Assembly (NCBI RefSeq): GCF_014207435.1 | Contig: NZ_JACHGH010000001.1 | Coordinates: forward strand, 372,001 to 436,000 | DNA from: Salirhabdus euzebyi | GTDB taxonomy: Bacteria; Bacillota; Bacilli; Bacillales; Alkalibacillaceae | Length of the DNA: 64,000 nucleotides | Direction of reading: 5' to 3' | Shown: positions 33,856 to 42,467 of the stretch, one piece after another | How positions within the stretch are numbered: the first letter of the stretch is position 1 | Layout: every line of letters begins with the position of its first letter | Notes under the pieces: model-generated | Database searches by the model: none | The model's input: only the letters and a program-made list of their open reading frames with translations | Told to the model about the DNA's origin: nothing | Translations under genes and position numbers: made by a program

Positions 33856-36074
33856 ACCACCTCGCTATAAGACGTTCTTGTAACTTTAATAGTGGTTTCA
33901 TTCCCATACCGTGTATCATTTATTGGCAACTCAGTAATCGTTCCGAATATTTTTCTACCTCTTCCGTCCCGGTAACACACGATATTTTTGGCTTTGATGA
34001 TTTGATTTAATCTTTCATAATCTTCCCAATCTCTTAACATTTCTAGGGTTACAGTTAAGACATCCTCTTCTTGATCACCAAAGTAAGTGACCGGGGACTT
34101 TCTGCCCGCAAAATAGATGTTTGCTGATTGAGCTGCCCATTGCGTGTCTCTCCCGCTTCCATCTGCCATAAAGTGGTGTAAGGTGTCTGTATCTGTGACA
34201 TCATGTAGCCAAACGCCTTTAAATGTAACGGAATTACTACCTACATTACTTTCTGAATAAGTGCCATTATCCCCCCAAGATCTGACTCTGTATTCATAAA
34301 CCTTTCCGCTCGCTACTGCATAGTCTTCAAAAACAACGTTTGGCGGTAAATCATTAGCAATTCGAATAAAGCTTCCGTTTTCTTCTCGTCTATACAAAGC
34401 ATTTCGCGTGACGGTTGGTTGAGTTCCGGAAGGTGTTGGGTTAGAAATTTGCACAATTATATGAGAATGACCCGTAGTTAGTGACATATTTGGTTTTGCT
34501 GGTTGTGTATAGCTAACATTTATGTTTAATGACGCGTATGTGGACCAAAGACCGGTACCGTCCATCACTCGGACTCGGATAGTGTACTGAGCTCCGTTTA
34601 ATAAATCGATTCCAACTGTACGCGCCCTATTAATACTATTTACTATCCCTGTATCCCAAACTACTGTATTTACACTATCTTCTATAATTATCTGATACGC
34701 AGTTTGCTCCGAGCTAGTCCACTGAACAGTTGGATTGGCAATATTAACAGGGTTGGTTGGGGCAGTAATAATTGGTGCATCCGTTGGTTCTGCTGCTTGA
34801 AAAATAGCAATAGAGGAATAAGGACCTGCCAACCCCGATGTATCATATGTTCTAACGCGCCATTCAATTAATGCATTAGGAAAAACATTAGCAGAAACAT
34901 CTGTATACTCTTTATTAGATGTTTTGGTTATCGTATTCCACGTAGATGCACCTTGCTCTCGCCACTGCAAATCAAATTTTGTTTGGGGATCATTGGTGTT
35001 CGGATCATTATGTTGCCAAGATAAACGAGAAACTTCGGTACGATCAACTACCCCACTACTCGGACTTAAATTACTCGGCTCATTCGGCGCAACGTTGTGT
35101 TGAATCGTGAATACACCATTTGATTCATCCCAATCACTATATACCTCACCATCAAAAGCCCTTACTCTAATTTTGGCTAAACTTGTTTGTGGTTCGTCGA
35201 TGAAGTTGTACTCATAACTCGTGGCATTTTCGGCGGTATTAGCAACGATAGTTCTCCAATTATTACCGTTATCTGTCGTTAATTGAATTTGGTAAGATAC
35301 ACCCGGACCAATACCATCCCACGTGATCGTATGCGCTTCATTCCATGTTTCTCCACCATTCGGAGAGGTTAAAGTGGGAGTATCAGCTATGTTTCTTTTT
35401 GTATAGTAGTAATCTCCTACTCTACCATCATCAGGATAGGTACCTTCTTCAGCTGTAACTGTTTCGACATAGGAGCCTTTACTGTAATTAGTATAAGCTT
35501 CTCCTTTCTCGTACCAATATCCATCTGAGTTACGTTGTCCATCTGTAAAAGCTGAGCTTGAGCCAGTAATGGTATTAATAAACGACCCACGATTATAAGA
35601 CGAAAGAAAAGATGTTCTCTTATATCGATTCCACTCTCTCGCGATTGTATCTAGGGTTCCGCTTCCACTTATACTTACATCACCCGGACCCCATCCGCCA
35701 GAAGGTAATGAGAAAGAACTGCTCATGTTTACAGTTTTGGTTCCGTTCGTGTTGTGAGTGACCCACACTTCTCTTTCATCAATAATCTCAGCTTGTCTTC
35801 CTGTTGGAGAATTACTTGCGCTATAACTAAAACCGCTGTTACTATTTGAATTAAAGCTTCCTCTTGTATATTTCGTTCCGTTAATCGTTACTTCAAAGCC
35901 AGATACTGTACCATTCCAATCATAATTTGAAGAATCTGAATCGACTAGTACCTGCACATTGATTTTCGTTCTATTATTCGCAATATCTTGACTTACTTCT
36001 CGCCAATATATCCATGATCTATAGTCCGCTGTTCGTTGGGTAACCCCACCTTGTATTAAACCTGAATTTGCCAA
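33852..36074 (-). CDS. Minor tail protein with DUF859-like head and fibronectin III repeats
   Basis: 740 residues in three parts: an N-terminal beta domain (about 1-150) of DUF859 type (WREVSQDIANNRTKINVQV), three or so fibronectin III-like repeats (about 235-620: TPTLTSPNGGETWN, NEPSNLSPSSG, PTDAPIITAPTN), and a C-terminal domain ending in TRTSYSEVV like the C-terminus of distal tail proteins. It probably forms the distal tail surface and binds carbohydrate weakly through the FnIII repeats. Confidence 0.78.
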   Translation of the reverse strand: MANSGLIQGGVTQRTADYRSWIYWREVSQDIANNRTKINVQVLVDSDSSNYDWNGTVSGFEVTINGTKYTRGSFNSNSNSGFSYSASNSPTGRQAEIIDEREVWVTHNTNGTKTVNMSSSFSLPSGGWGPGDVSISGSGTLDTIAREWNRYKRTSFLSSYNRGSFINTITGSSSAFTDGQRNSDGYWYEKGEAYTNYSKGSYVETVTAEEGTYPDDGRVGDYYYTKRNIADTPTLTSPNGGETWNEAHTITWDGIGPGVSYQIQLTTDNGNNWRTIVANTAENATSYEYNFIDEPQTSLAKIRVRAFDGEVYSDWDESNGVFTIQHNVAPNEPSNLSPSSGVVDRTEVSRLSWQHNDPNTNDPQTKFDLQWREQGASTWNTITKTSNKEYTDVSANVFPNALIEWRVRTYDTSGLAGPYSSIAIFQAAEPTDAPIITAPTNPVNIANPTVQWTSSEQTAYQIIIEDSVNTVVWDTGIVNSINRARTVGIDLLNGAQYTIRVRVMDGTGLWSTYASLNINVSYTQPAKPNMSLTTGHSHIIVQISNPTPSGTQPTVTRNALYRREENGSFIRIANDLPPNVVFEDYAVASGKVYEYRVRSWGDNGTYSESNVGSNSVTFKGVWLHDVTDTDTLHHFMADGSGRDTQWAAQSANIYFAGRKSPVTYFGDQEEDVLTVTLEMLRDWEDYERLNQIIKAKNIVCYRDGRGRKIFGTITELPINDTRYGNETTIKVTRTSYSEVV

Positions 36075-36106
36075 AAGATTTCACCACCCTCTGCTTCCAC
36101 ATCATT

Positions 36107-36379
36107 TTAAGGATATCTGTATCTATTCACTGTGTTACCAGATGAGGTATAAACCATCCCAGGTGATTCAGGTTTAATTGTTTTGGATGAACCCGAATTT
36201 GAATAATTTCCACTCGCCGAACTAAACGAGTAGCTACTATAACCCGAAAAAGAATTGCCATAACCACTACTCACAAATTGCCATGATCCTTCCGCATATA
36301 CAGGAACAGCATTGTATCTATCCCAGTAGTAGCCGGATGATACATTTGCATTGTATTTATCGTAATGATATCTAACCAC
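36107..36379 (-). CDS. Tyr/Ser/Gly-rich small tail protein
   Basis: A 90-residue low-complexity protein: YYWDRYNAVPVY, then Ser/Tyr/Gly runs (SGYSSYSFSSASGNYSNSG) and a C-terminal NRYRYP. It lies between tape measure and the large minor tail protein. Such a composition is not common in siphophage tails. Not recognised; likely a surface or flexible element. Confidence 0.62.
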   Translation of the reverse strand: MVRYHYDKYNANVSSGYYWDRYNAVPVYAEGSWQFVSSGYGNSFSGYSSYSFSSASGNYSNSGSSKTIKPESPGMVYTSSGNTVNRYRYP

Positions 36380-36393
36380 GGTTTATCCCCTCC

Positions 36394-39300
36394 TTAGTGA
36401 GCATTTTGTGCTTGTTTAAGACCTGTGAATAATTCTATTATTCGTTGAAGCTCCATTATGTTGCCAGCATCCACAGAAATGTTAATAGTGCGATAATCAT
36501 TAGTCGAGGGTTGATTTAATCGGCTCAAAATCTTATCAGCTTCTCCGATAGGTCTAGCTCCCGAAGCATATCCAGGTAAACGATTGATTGAATTTAAAAT
36601 CTTCTTAGATTCATCATGAGTAAATACTTGATAACCTGTAGGTCTGTCATACATCCCATAATTCAACAGTTCCCACTTATTGCCCAATCTACCTAATTCA
36701 TAACCTTCCTCACCAGCTATAAATTTACCACCTGGATGATGATCTGTTCCTTCTGCATACCACCCTAAATCTTCTGCTAACCCCTTTGCGGTCATTATTC
36801 TTACACGCTTCGTAACCTCTTTACCAAGTTCACGATTAAGCGTTTCCCAAAAATTAGACGGATGTTCTTGTATATTTACGTCTTTATAAACGGTTTGGCC
36901 CGCAAGCTCGTTAATCACTTCAAGCTCACCTTGAGCAGTGCGCAAGCGACCTAATTGTTCATCTATTGCAGCAACTTGATCTTCATATTCAGCTGTGTTT
37001 AATTCACCATTTTCGCGAGCTTCATTCAGTTGAGCCTTTAAAACTTCTAATCTAGATATTTCCTCGTTTACTTTAGTTAAACCTCGGCCTTTTTCCGCAG
37101 TAACGTCAGCCTGTGATAAAATAAGTTGTTCGTAATCGTATTTCAAGGCTTCTATCTTTGCAAGTTCTTCTTTGGTGACGTCCAAATCATCATTTTTTGT
37201 ATTTAGCTTATCCACTAATTTTTCATACGTATTCTCAAGTAAAGACTTTTCCGTTTCAAGTTCTGCTACTAATCTTGATTGTGAATCTACTTGACTTCGC
37301 AAGGATAACCACTTTGCGTTGCTTTCAACAGTTCCATCTTGCTCGAATCCTAATAATTCTTCTTGTAAGTCTCTTAATTTTTGTTCTTCATTTCTTAGCT
37401 GATCTGTAATGTCTAATCTAGAGGAACGATTTTCTGCTATGTCTTTCTCTGCTTGTTTTATTTCTTTAATAAGTTCTTTTTGGTCCTTCAGATGTTCGTT
37501 TTCGTTTTCAACAGCATTTAAAAGTTCACGTTCAGCATTGATTAACAACTCTTCACGTTTTTCTCGATTTAAGTCCTTTAATGCGGACGTGTTTTCTGCA
37601 TAAGCATTACCTTGGTCAGATATTGCTTTTGTGGTGTCTGGGGATTTTTCAATTACTTTATCGTTTAATCCGAGAAACTCTTCCATTTCAGCATTTGTGA
37701 ATCCTGATTTTTCTAATAGGTCTGCTTGCTCATCTTTTAGTTTTTTTATTGCTTCTTCACCTTTGGCGCTCTCGAGCTCTGACAATATATCCATGTACCG
37801 AAGCATTTCAGCATTTGATAATTTATTATACGATTGTAGTTCATCAAAACGATTAATTAATTGATCAGTTGCTTCAATTTCTGTTGACATATTTTCAATG
37901 ATGTCATAATTAATGTCATGAAGTTTTTCTTTTTCCTTAGTTAGGTTATAAATTCCGATACCGAGTGCTCCCACTCCGGCAACGGCTAATCCAACCGGAC
38001 CCCCTAAACCCAACATACCTAAACGTCCAAGCAATCCTGACCCCTTAGATTTACCAAGTAGATTAGCTACACCGCCAATTCCTTTCGATAACCCACCTAT
38101 TGTTGTTATCAATCCACCTAGACCCACACTAACAGGTCCGATTGCTGCAGCCATAGCAATCATTTTTAAGATAGTTCTTTGCTCTTCTTCGCTCATCTCA
38201 GAAAATGCTTGAGCTCCATCTTCAATTTTTTGAATGAGAGGTTCTGCAGCATCTAATGCATCCATTACTGCAGGTGCTAAAGATTCTCCTAATGAAATCG
38301 CAACGTCTTTTACTCGGTTCCACATAATTCTTAATTCAGATGCAGTGGTTCCATATCGTTTTTCGGCTTCTTCCGTTAAGGCTGTGTTTTCTTCCCATGC
38401 TTTGGAACCAATATTAATTGCATTTGTAAATACATCTGAAGCGCCAGCTGCACGCAGTAGTGCATCTCGCATACGAATCTCTGTAATTCCCATTTCGTCT
38501 AGAATACCAATTGCTGATAGTCCTCGTTCCTCTGCTGAAGAAAGTCCCTCTATAAACATCATAATTGCTTTTGTTGCATCCTGTTCAAACGCTTTTTTAA
38601 AGTCGCCAGAAGATACACCAGCAACTTTTGCAAATGCTTCAAGGGAGTCTCCGCCACGTTCTGCAGCTAACTGCATTTCAACCATGACTTTACTGAACGA
38701 ACTACCTCCAGCTTCTGCCTCTATACCAACCGAAGATAATGCGGCTGCAAAGGACAATGTTTCGGCTTCTGTTAAACCAATTTGTGCACCAGCACCAGCC
38801 AAACGTAAAGCCATACTGGATATTTCACTTTCCGTAGTGGCTAAATTATTTCCTAAACCAACAATGGTTGATCCTAATCTGTCAAAGTCATCTTGTGACA
38901 TTCCGACGATATTTGCAAATCTTGCAAACTCTGTAGCAGCTTGGTTAGCTGATAAATTTGTGGACTCACCCAAATCAATCATGGTACGAGTGAAATCTTC
39001 TATGTTTTCAACCTCAATACCCAATTGACCAGCCGCTTCTGCTACACCTGCAATCTCAGTTGTGGAAGCAGGGATCTCTTTGGCCATATCTCGAATGTTT
39101 TCCCTTAATGATTTCATTTGTTCGGATGTAGCATCGACGGTTTTTTCTACTCCTGTAAAAGCAGTTTCAAAATCCATGGCGGCCTTAAAAACTGCACCAC
39201 TACCTGCAATAATAGGAGCTGTAACCTTTAAAGAATAATCACGGCCGAAGTCGGTCATTGATTGTCCGATTGTCTGCATTTTTGTTCCGGCATCATCAAG

Positions 39301-39705
39301 ATTACGACTTAACTTTTTCCATGGATTTGTTTGAGCTTCAATAGCCTCTGTAACCTTATTTAATTGTTGTTCCGTTCGATTCATCTGAGCGACTGTGTTG
39401 CGGTATTGATCTGCTAAATTTCTAGTTTGTTTAGCATCTTCACCCTTCGTTTGCCTCGATTCTTCATAACGTTTACGCAATTCTTTTACTTGTTCTTGTT
39501 GGGTTTTAAATCTTCTTGTGAGGATGTCAGACTGTTCACGCAATCCTTTTAAACTTTGGGAATATTCCTTACTGCCAGATTTAGCTAGGTTCATTTCTGA
39601 ACGTAAACTCTTTAAGTCTTGTCGAAAACCTGTTAATGACCGAGTAGCACCTTCATCCTCCCAGGATAGCCTAGTTCGTAAATTACCAACGTCTTTTGTA
39701 GCCAA
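36394..39705 (-). CDS. Tail tape measure protein
   Basis: About 1,103 residues. N-terminal coiled coil (about 20-130), a TP901-type tape measure core (IPASTTEIAGVAEAAGQLGI and the helical stretch to about 430), hydrophobic Gly-rich helices near 520-600 (GPVGLAVAGVGALGIG), and a second coiled coil (about 650-930). Length sets the tail at roughly 165 nm using about 0.15 nm per residue, an inference. The start is TTG at 39705, 6 nt after AGGGGGT; the earlier TTG overlaps that site. Confidence 0.93.
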   Translation of the reverse strand: MATKDVGNLRTRLSWEDEGATRSLTGFRQDLKSLRSEMNLAKSGSKEYSQSLKGLREQSDILTRRFKTQQEQVKELRKRYEESRQTKGEDAKQTRNLADQYRNTVAQMNRTEQQLNKVTEAIEAQTNPWKKLSRNLDDAGTKMQTIGQSMTDFGRDYSLKVTAPIIAGSGAVFKAAMDFETAFTGVEKTVDATSEQMKSLRENIRDMAKEIPASTTEIAGVAEAAGQLGIEVENIEDFTRTMIDLGESTNLSANQAATEFARFANIVGMSQDDFDRLGSTIVGLGNNLATTESEISSMALRLAGAGAQIGLTEAETLSFAAALSSVGIEAEAGGSSFSKVMVEMQLAAERGGDSLEAFAKVAGVSSGDFKKAFEQDATKAIMMFIEGLSSAEERGLSAIGILDEMGITEIRMRDALLRAAGASDVFTNAINIGSKAWEENTALTEEAEKRYGTTASELRIMWNRVKDVAISLGESLAPAVMDALDAAEPLIQKIEDGAQAFSEMSEEEQRTILKMIAMAAAIGPVSVGLGGLITTIGGLSKGIGGVANLLGKSKGSGLLGRLGMLGLGGPVGLAVAGVGALGIGIYNLTKEKEKLHDINYDIIENMSTEIEATDQLINRFDELQSYNKLSNAEMLRYMDILSELESAKGEEAIKKLKDEQADLLEKSGFTNAEMEEFLGLNDKVIEKSPDTTKAISDQGNAYAENTSALKDLNREKREELLINAERELLNAVENENEHLKDQKELIKEIKQAEKDIAENRSSRLDITDQLRNEEQKLRDLQEELLGFEQDGTVESNAKWLSLRSQVDSQSRLVAELETEKSLLENTYEKLVDKLNTKNDDLDVTKEELAKIEALKYDYEQLILSQADVTAEKGRGLTKVNEEISRLEVLKAQLNEARENGELNTAEYEDQVAAIDEQLGRLRTAQGELEVINELAGQTVYKDVNIQEHPSNFWETLNRELGKEVTKRVRIMTAKGLAEDLGWYAEGTDHHPGGKFIAGEEGYELGRLGNKWELLNYGMYDRPTGYQVFTHDESKKILNSINRLPGYASGARPIGEADKILSRLNQPSTNDYRTINISVDAGNIMELQRIIELFTGLKQAQNAH

Positions 39706-39716
39706 AGTCTCACCCC

Positions 39717-39905
39717 CTACCAAACTTCACTTAAATACTGATCTTTCTCTTGAACATGACCTTCCGCATCTAATAATTCAGAAAAAAAGTGGACATCCAG
39801 CTGATCAATTTCAGCCAGTGTCCACTTTGGTGTATGAGGATTTGGAGGGAACATCATTTGTTTATATAAACTTTTAAGGGAAGTGTACGCTTCTTCATAC
39901 GTCAC
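39717..39905 (-). CDS. Tail assembly chaperone, T part (frameshift extension)
   Basis: A 62-residue frame beginning GTG ACG TAT, overlapping the G-part stop. It is in the -1 frame relative to the gene upstream and is open back to a canonical slippery heptamer (39918-39924). It is therefore likely made mainly as the C-terminal part of a G-T fusion, as in lambda and many siphophages. It lies just before the tape measure gene, as expected. Confidence 0.78.
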   Translation of the reverse strand: MTYEEAYTSLKSLYKQMMFPPNPHTPKWTLAEIDQLDVHFFSELLDAEGHVQEKDQYLSEVW

Positions 39906-40222
39906 TCCCCCTTCTCGTTTCCCTCTTCATCTTCCTTTTGTTTTGGTTTAATACCAAAAATCGCTTCTCTTAATTTTTCTTCAGCGTACTGCTGAGTTGC
40001 ACCCTCGAATAATTGTTCAAAGGTAAATTGGTTTTTGAATACCACATCAACTAAAATAGAATACATTTCGTCATCTTCACGCATTTGCTCTTCATAGGTT
40101 ATTTGTCCTTCCCTATTTTCAGCCTTTGCCATGATTTCGTAGTATTTTCGTTTAGCTAACATTGGTACGATTGGAGCAGTAAATGTTTTCTTTTGTCCGT
40201 CTATTAACAGTTCAATAATCAT
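39902..40222 (-). CDS. Tail assembly chaperone, G part
   Basis: A 106-residue helical protein with a basic-acidic ending (KPKQKEDEEGNEKGE). Position between major tail protein and tape measure and the size fit the G-type tail chaperone, which coats the tape measure during assembly. The last codons contain the slippery GGGAAAC. Confidence 0.8.
   Translation of the reverse strand: MIIELLIDGQKKTFTAPIVPMLAKRKYYEIMAKAENREGQITYEEQMREDDEMYSILVDVVFKNQFTFEQLFEGATQQYAEEKLREAIFGIKPKQKEDEEGNEKGE
39918..39924 (-). promoter_or_regulatory. Programmed -1 frameshift site (GGGAAAC)
   Basis: In the frame of the G gene the bases read G GGA AAC, the canonical X XXY YYZ form, 12 nt before the zero-frame stop. 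A -1 slip continues as GGG AAA CGA GAA GGG GGA GTG ACG into the T frame with no stop. Lambda uses GGGAAAG at the same step. Confidence 0.8.
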
Positions 40223-40233
40223 TTAAACCACCC

Positions 40234-40809
40234 TTATACAGCTGGTGCCCAAGTTTTATCAATAACTTCGTTAAACCAATTGTCAATTAATCCTGCTGCT
40301 AAGCCTTCTTTTTCACTCCATACTTTATACTTTTCTAGTCCATCATGAATCCGAGGTAATCCTTCCCCAGATAGGTTAGGAGTTTGGTAAGAAGGTGTTT
40401 CTTGTTGAGTTTCTTTGTTCTCTTCTGCCGGCGCAAGCTTTACACGATAAATCCAAAAATACTCATAACCGCCTCGAGCACTTTTTGCACGTCCTCCAAT
40501 AGCAATGTATGGAGGGTTATCGTTTGCAGAATCAGTTATACCTCCGTTTGCATCAATGCTTTTCCCTAAAATATCCGCTTCTACCACATCATCCAAATAA
40601 GCTGTATTAACAGTGACAGCAATTGGACCTTTAGAAGAATCAGAGAACAACACCTTGTCATCTGCTCGTAAGTTCCCTCGGTTTATTGCAGGTTGTAAAT
40701 TTAATGACATTGCTGGACCAAATGGTTTAACCTCGCCATATGTTATAGAATCTTTGTCTTCAGCAGTAATCACAGCATAGTGAAGCATATCTAAACCTTT
40801 AATAGCCAT
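40234..40809 (-). CDS. Major tail protein
   Basis: A 191-residue beta-rich protein resembling phi13-type major tail proteins: MAIKGLDMLHYAVITAED, YGEVKPFGPAMSLNLQ, and the pattern DDVVEADILG. Short for the group. Forms the stacked rings of the tail tube. GAGG lies upstream. Confidence 0.85.
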   Translation of the reverse strand: MAIKGLDMLHYAVITAEDKDSITYGEVKPFGPAMSLNLQPAINRGNLRADDKVLFSDSSKGPIAVTVNTAYLDDVVEADILGKSIDANGGITDSANDNPPYIAIGGRAKSARGGYEYFWIYRVKLAPAEENKETQQETPSYQTPNLSGEGLPRIHDGLEKYKVWSEKEGLAAGLIDNWFNEVIDKTWAPAV

Positions 40810-40850
40810 TCAAAATTCCTCCTCAATTTAACAAAAATAAAAAATGCAAC

Positions 40851-41180
40851 CTACTCTATGTCGGTTGCATAACTAAATCTGATTATCTTTCTAAACTTTT
40901 TCATTTCTACTTCGTACGTTTCTGATTCAAACATTCTCCCAAATCCCGCTTCTTTCATTAACCTCTTAACATCTATAACTAACTGCTCGTAATTACCTTT
41001 TGAAAATACGTCAACTTGTAGAAAAACCTTAGTGGCCTTTTCTTCATCATCAGCATTTAACATAGAAGCTCGATTATATTCGGTGTAAACAATATAAGTA
41101 TCCGCAATAGAGTTTTCAATCTTATCTACAGGAATTCCTAGGGGTTCCAATGTATCTTTGATCAATTTATTAATACTCAT
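40851..41180 (-). CDS. Tail terminator/completion protein
   Basis: A 109-residue protein with the alternating pattern of gpU-like or DUF3168-like tail terminators (TYIVYTEYNRAS, KVFLQVDVFSKGNYEQLVID, IRFSYATDIE). It closes the tail at the head-proximal end. Position between gp10-like and major tail genes is standard. Confidence 0.78.
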   Translation of the reverse strand: MSINKLIKDTLEPLGIPVDKIENSIADTYIVYTEYNRASMLNADDEEKATKVFLQVDVFSKGNYEQLVIDVKRLMKEAGFGRMFESETYEVEMKKFRKIIRFSYATDIE

Positions 41181-41581
41181 TTCATCCCCATCTCCTTCCT
41201 GAGTTCCTCTACATAGATTTCAAGAATTTGTCCTTTGCTTAATTCATATGAAATACTTGCGAAAGGCTTTGGTGGAATAAATCGTCCAGCAGCTACGTTA
41301 TAATATCCAAATTCATGCATGTACAGATAATATCCTGGCTGTTGTACTCCACCTTGCGTACCTACATAGACGACACCACCTTTGGGATCCGTTCGTATGA
41401 TTGATTCCCACGCTTCCCATGAATAAGGATTAAGACCATGCCTATAAACTTCATCTTTCATTCTATCTCTGAGTAAATCACCGGCTCGCTTCAAGGCCCG
41501 ATTTCTTACACGAGTTGGAACTGTTTCTAAAAACTCAACCTCTTTAATAAGTTCATCAATTCCCTCGAATTTAAGCTCCAT
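41177..41581 (-). CDS. HK97 gp10-like tail-completion protein
   Basis: About 134 residues: helix (ELIKEVEFLETVPTRVRNRA) then LRDRMKDEVYRHG and the glycine/His region YYLYMHEFG with FIPPKPFASISYE, typical of HK97 gp10 family. An ATG at 41590 is immediately at the ribosome site, so I prefer 41581. It overlaps the upstream gene. Confidence 0.82.
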   Translation of the reverse strand: MELKFEGIDELIKEVEFLETVPTRVRNRALKRAGDLLRDRMKDEVYRHGLNPYSWEAWESIIRTDPKGGVVYVGTQGGVQQPGYYLYMHEFGYYNVAAGRFIPPKPFASISYELSKGQILEIYVEELRKEMGMK

Positions 41582-41900
41582 GATCAACATCTCTTCTAGA
41601 GCAATACATTTCTGTCAAATCACCTTTGTTGTAAGTTCTTTCGATTTTGTATTCTTTCCCTTCAAAGAGAAGCTTTTCTTCACCGAAGTATTCAAATGAA
41701 TGTACTTCAAATACTAAATCTAGTTTTACGCCACTTTGTTTTGCTTGCCAAAATTCACTTGAACGGACACTTATCTGATTTGCAAAAATAGGCTCTTTAG
41801 CTTGTTCTTCTTCAGTCGGAAAACCGGATTCATCAGTATCTTCAATTAATCCGATTAATTGCACCTGATGGTCAAACGTTTTCACTGGAACCACCACCAT
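41571..41900 (-). CDS. Head closure/head-tail joining protein
   Basis: A 109-residue beta-barrel-like protein: FDHQVQLIGLIEDTDESGF, RSSEFWQAKQSG, KEYKIERTYNKGDLTEMYC. This is the pattern of phage head-tail joining proteins (SPP1 gp16/HK97 gp7 type). The order connector, joining protein, gp10-like protein is usual. Confidence 0.83.
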   Translation of the reverse strand: MVVVPVKTFDHQVQLIGLIEDTDESGFPTEEEQAKEPIFANQISVRSSEFWQAKQSGVKLDLVFEVHSFEYFGEEKLLFEGKEYKIERTYNKGDLTEMYCSRRDVDHGA

Positions 41901-42153
41901 GAATAATCAAATTGTGCAATCTGAATTGAAGATGTCTCGGCATCCCATCGGCACTATCTCTATTCAGATAACGCCAAGAGGATAGATCAACTACAAACAT
42001 TAAATGATAAGAGTTGGCGCTATCCAACACCAACCCTTTTTCCTCTTTCAATTCAGTTGTAATACCTTTAATGATTCCTTCTAAATACTCATCACGAACA
42101 CTTGAGCTAATTCCTAATCTCGCTTTAAGTAATCCTATTGCTTTTTCAACCAT
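41872..42153 (-). CDS. Head-tail connector protein (gp6-like)
   Basis: A helical protein of about 93 residues: VEKAIGLLKARLGISSSVRDEYLEGIIKG then DSANSYHLMFVVDLSSWRYLNRDSADGMPRHLQFRLHNLI. It fits the gp6/gp15-type adaptor ring that docks on the portal. Start set at the third Met, where AGTAGG has normal spacing. Confidence 0.8.
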   Translation of the reverse strand: MVEKAIGLLKARLGISSSVRDEYLEGIIKGITTELKEEKGLVLDSANSYHLMFVVDLSSWRYLNRDSADGMPRHLQFRLHNLIIHGGGSSENV

Positions 42154-42162
42154 TATCATCGC

Positions 42163-42450
42163 CTACTTTTCTAATGCTTTTTCGGCTGCCTCAGCTTCAT
42201 CTTTCCCTTTAATTTTTTCACCGTTGGACAGTTCATACCACCCACCGCCAGTATGTTTAGGGAAATTTTCATTTTCGCCATTTTCACCATTGTCACCATC
42301 AGTTGATTCAGATACATCCTCAACTAATTCACCATAATCAGCACCATTAATTTCTTTAAATCGTTCCTCTGTTACCTCGAAGACCTCATTTTCAACACGA
42401 CGTTTATTTTCTTTAAGATCCGTAAAATTTCTTAATGCTTTCACTTTCAT
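42163..42450 (-). CDS. Small acidic head-region protein
   Basis: 95 residues: N-terminal KVKALRNFTDLKENKRRVE with FEVTEERFKEIN, then an acidic spacer and a C-terminal GGGWYELSNGEKIKGKDEAEAAEKALE that looks like a small three-strand domain. Proteins like this frequently lie between capsid and connector genes. Function unknown. Confidence 0.68.
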   Translation of the reverse strand: MKVKALRNFTDLKENKRRVENEVFEVTEERFKEINGADYGELVEDVSESTDGDNGENGENENFPKHTGGGWYELSNGEKIKGKDEAEAAEKALEK

Positions 42451-42467
42451 TTGTCATTTCCCCTTTC

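Noticed and set aside
38234-39028. A 264-residue antisense frame in the tape measure gene
   Set aside because: Ser/Ala-rich shadow of a strongly coding gene; no start context.
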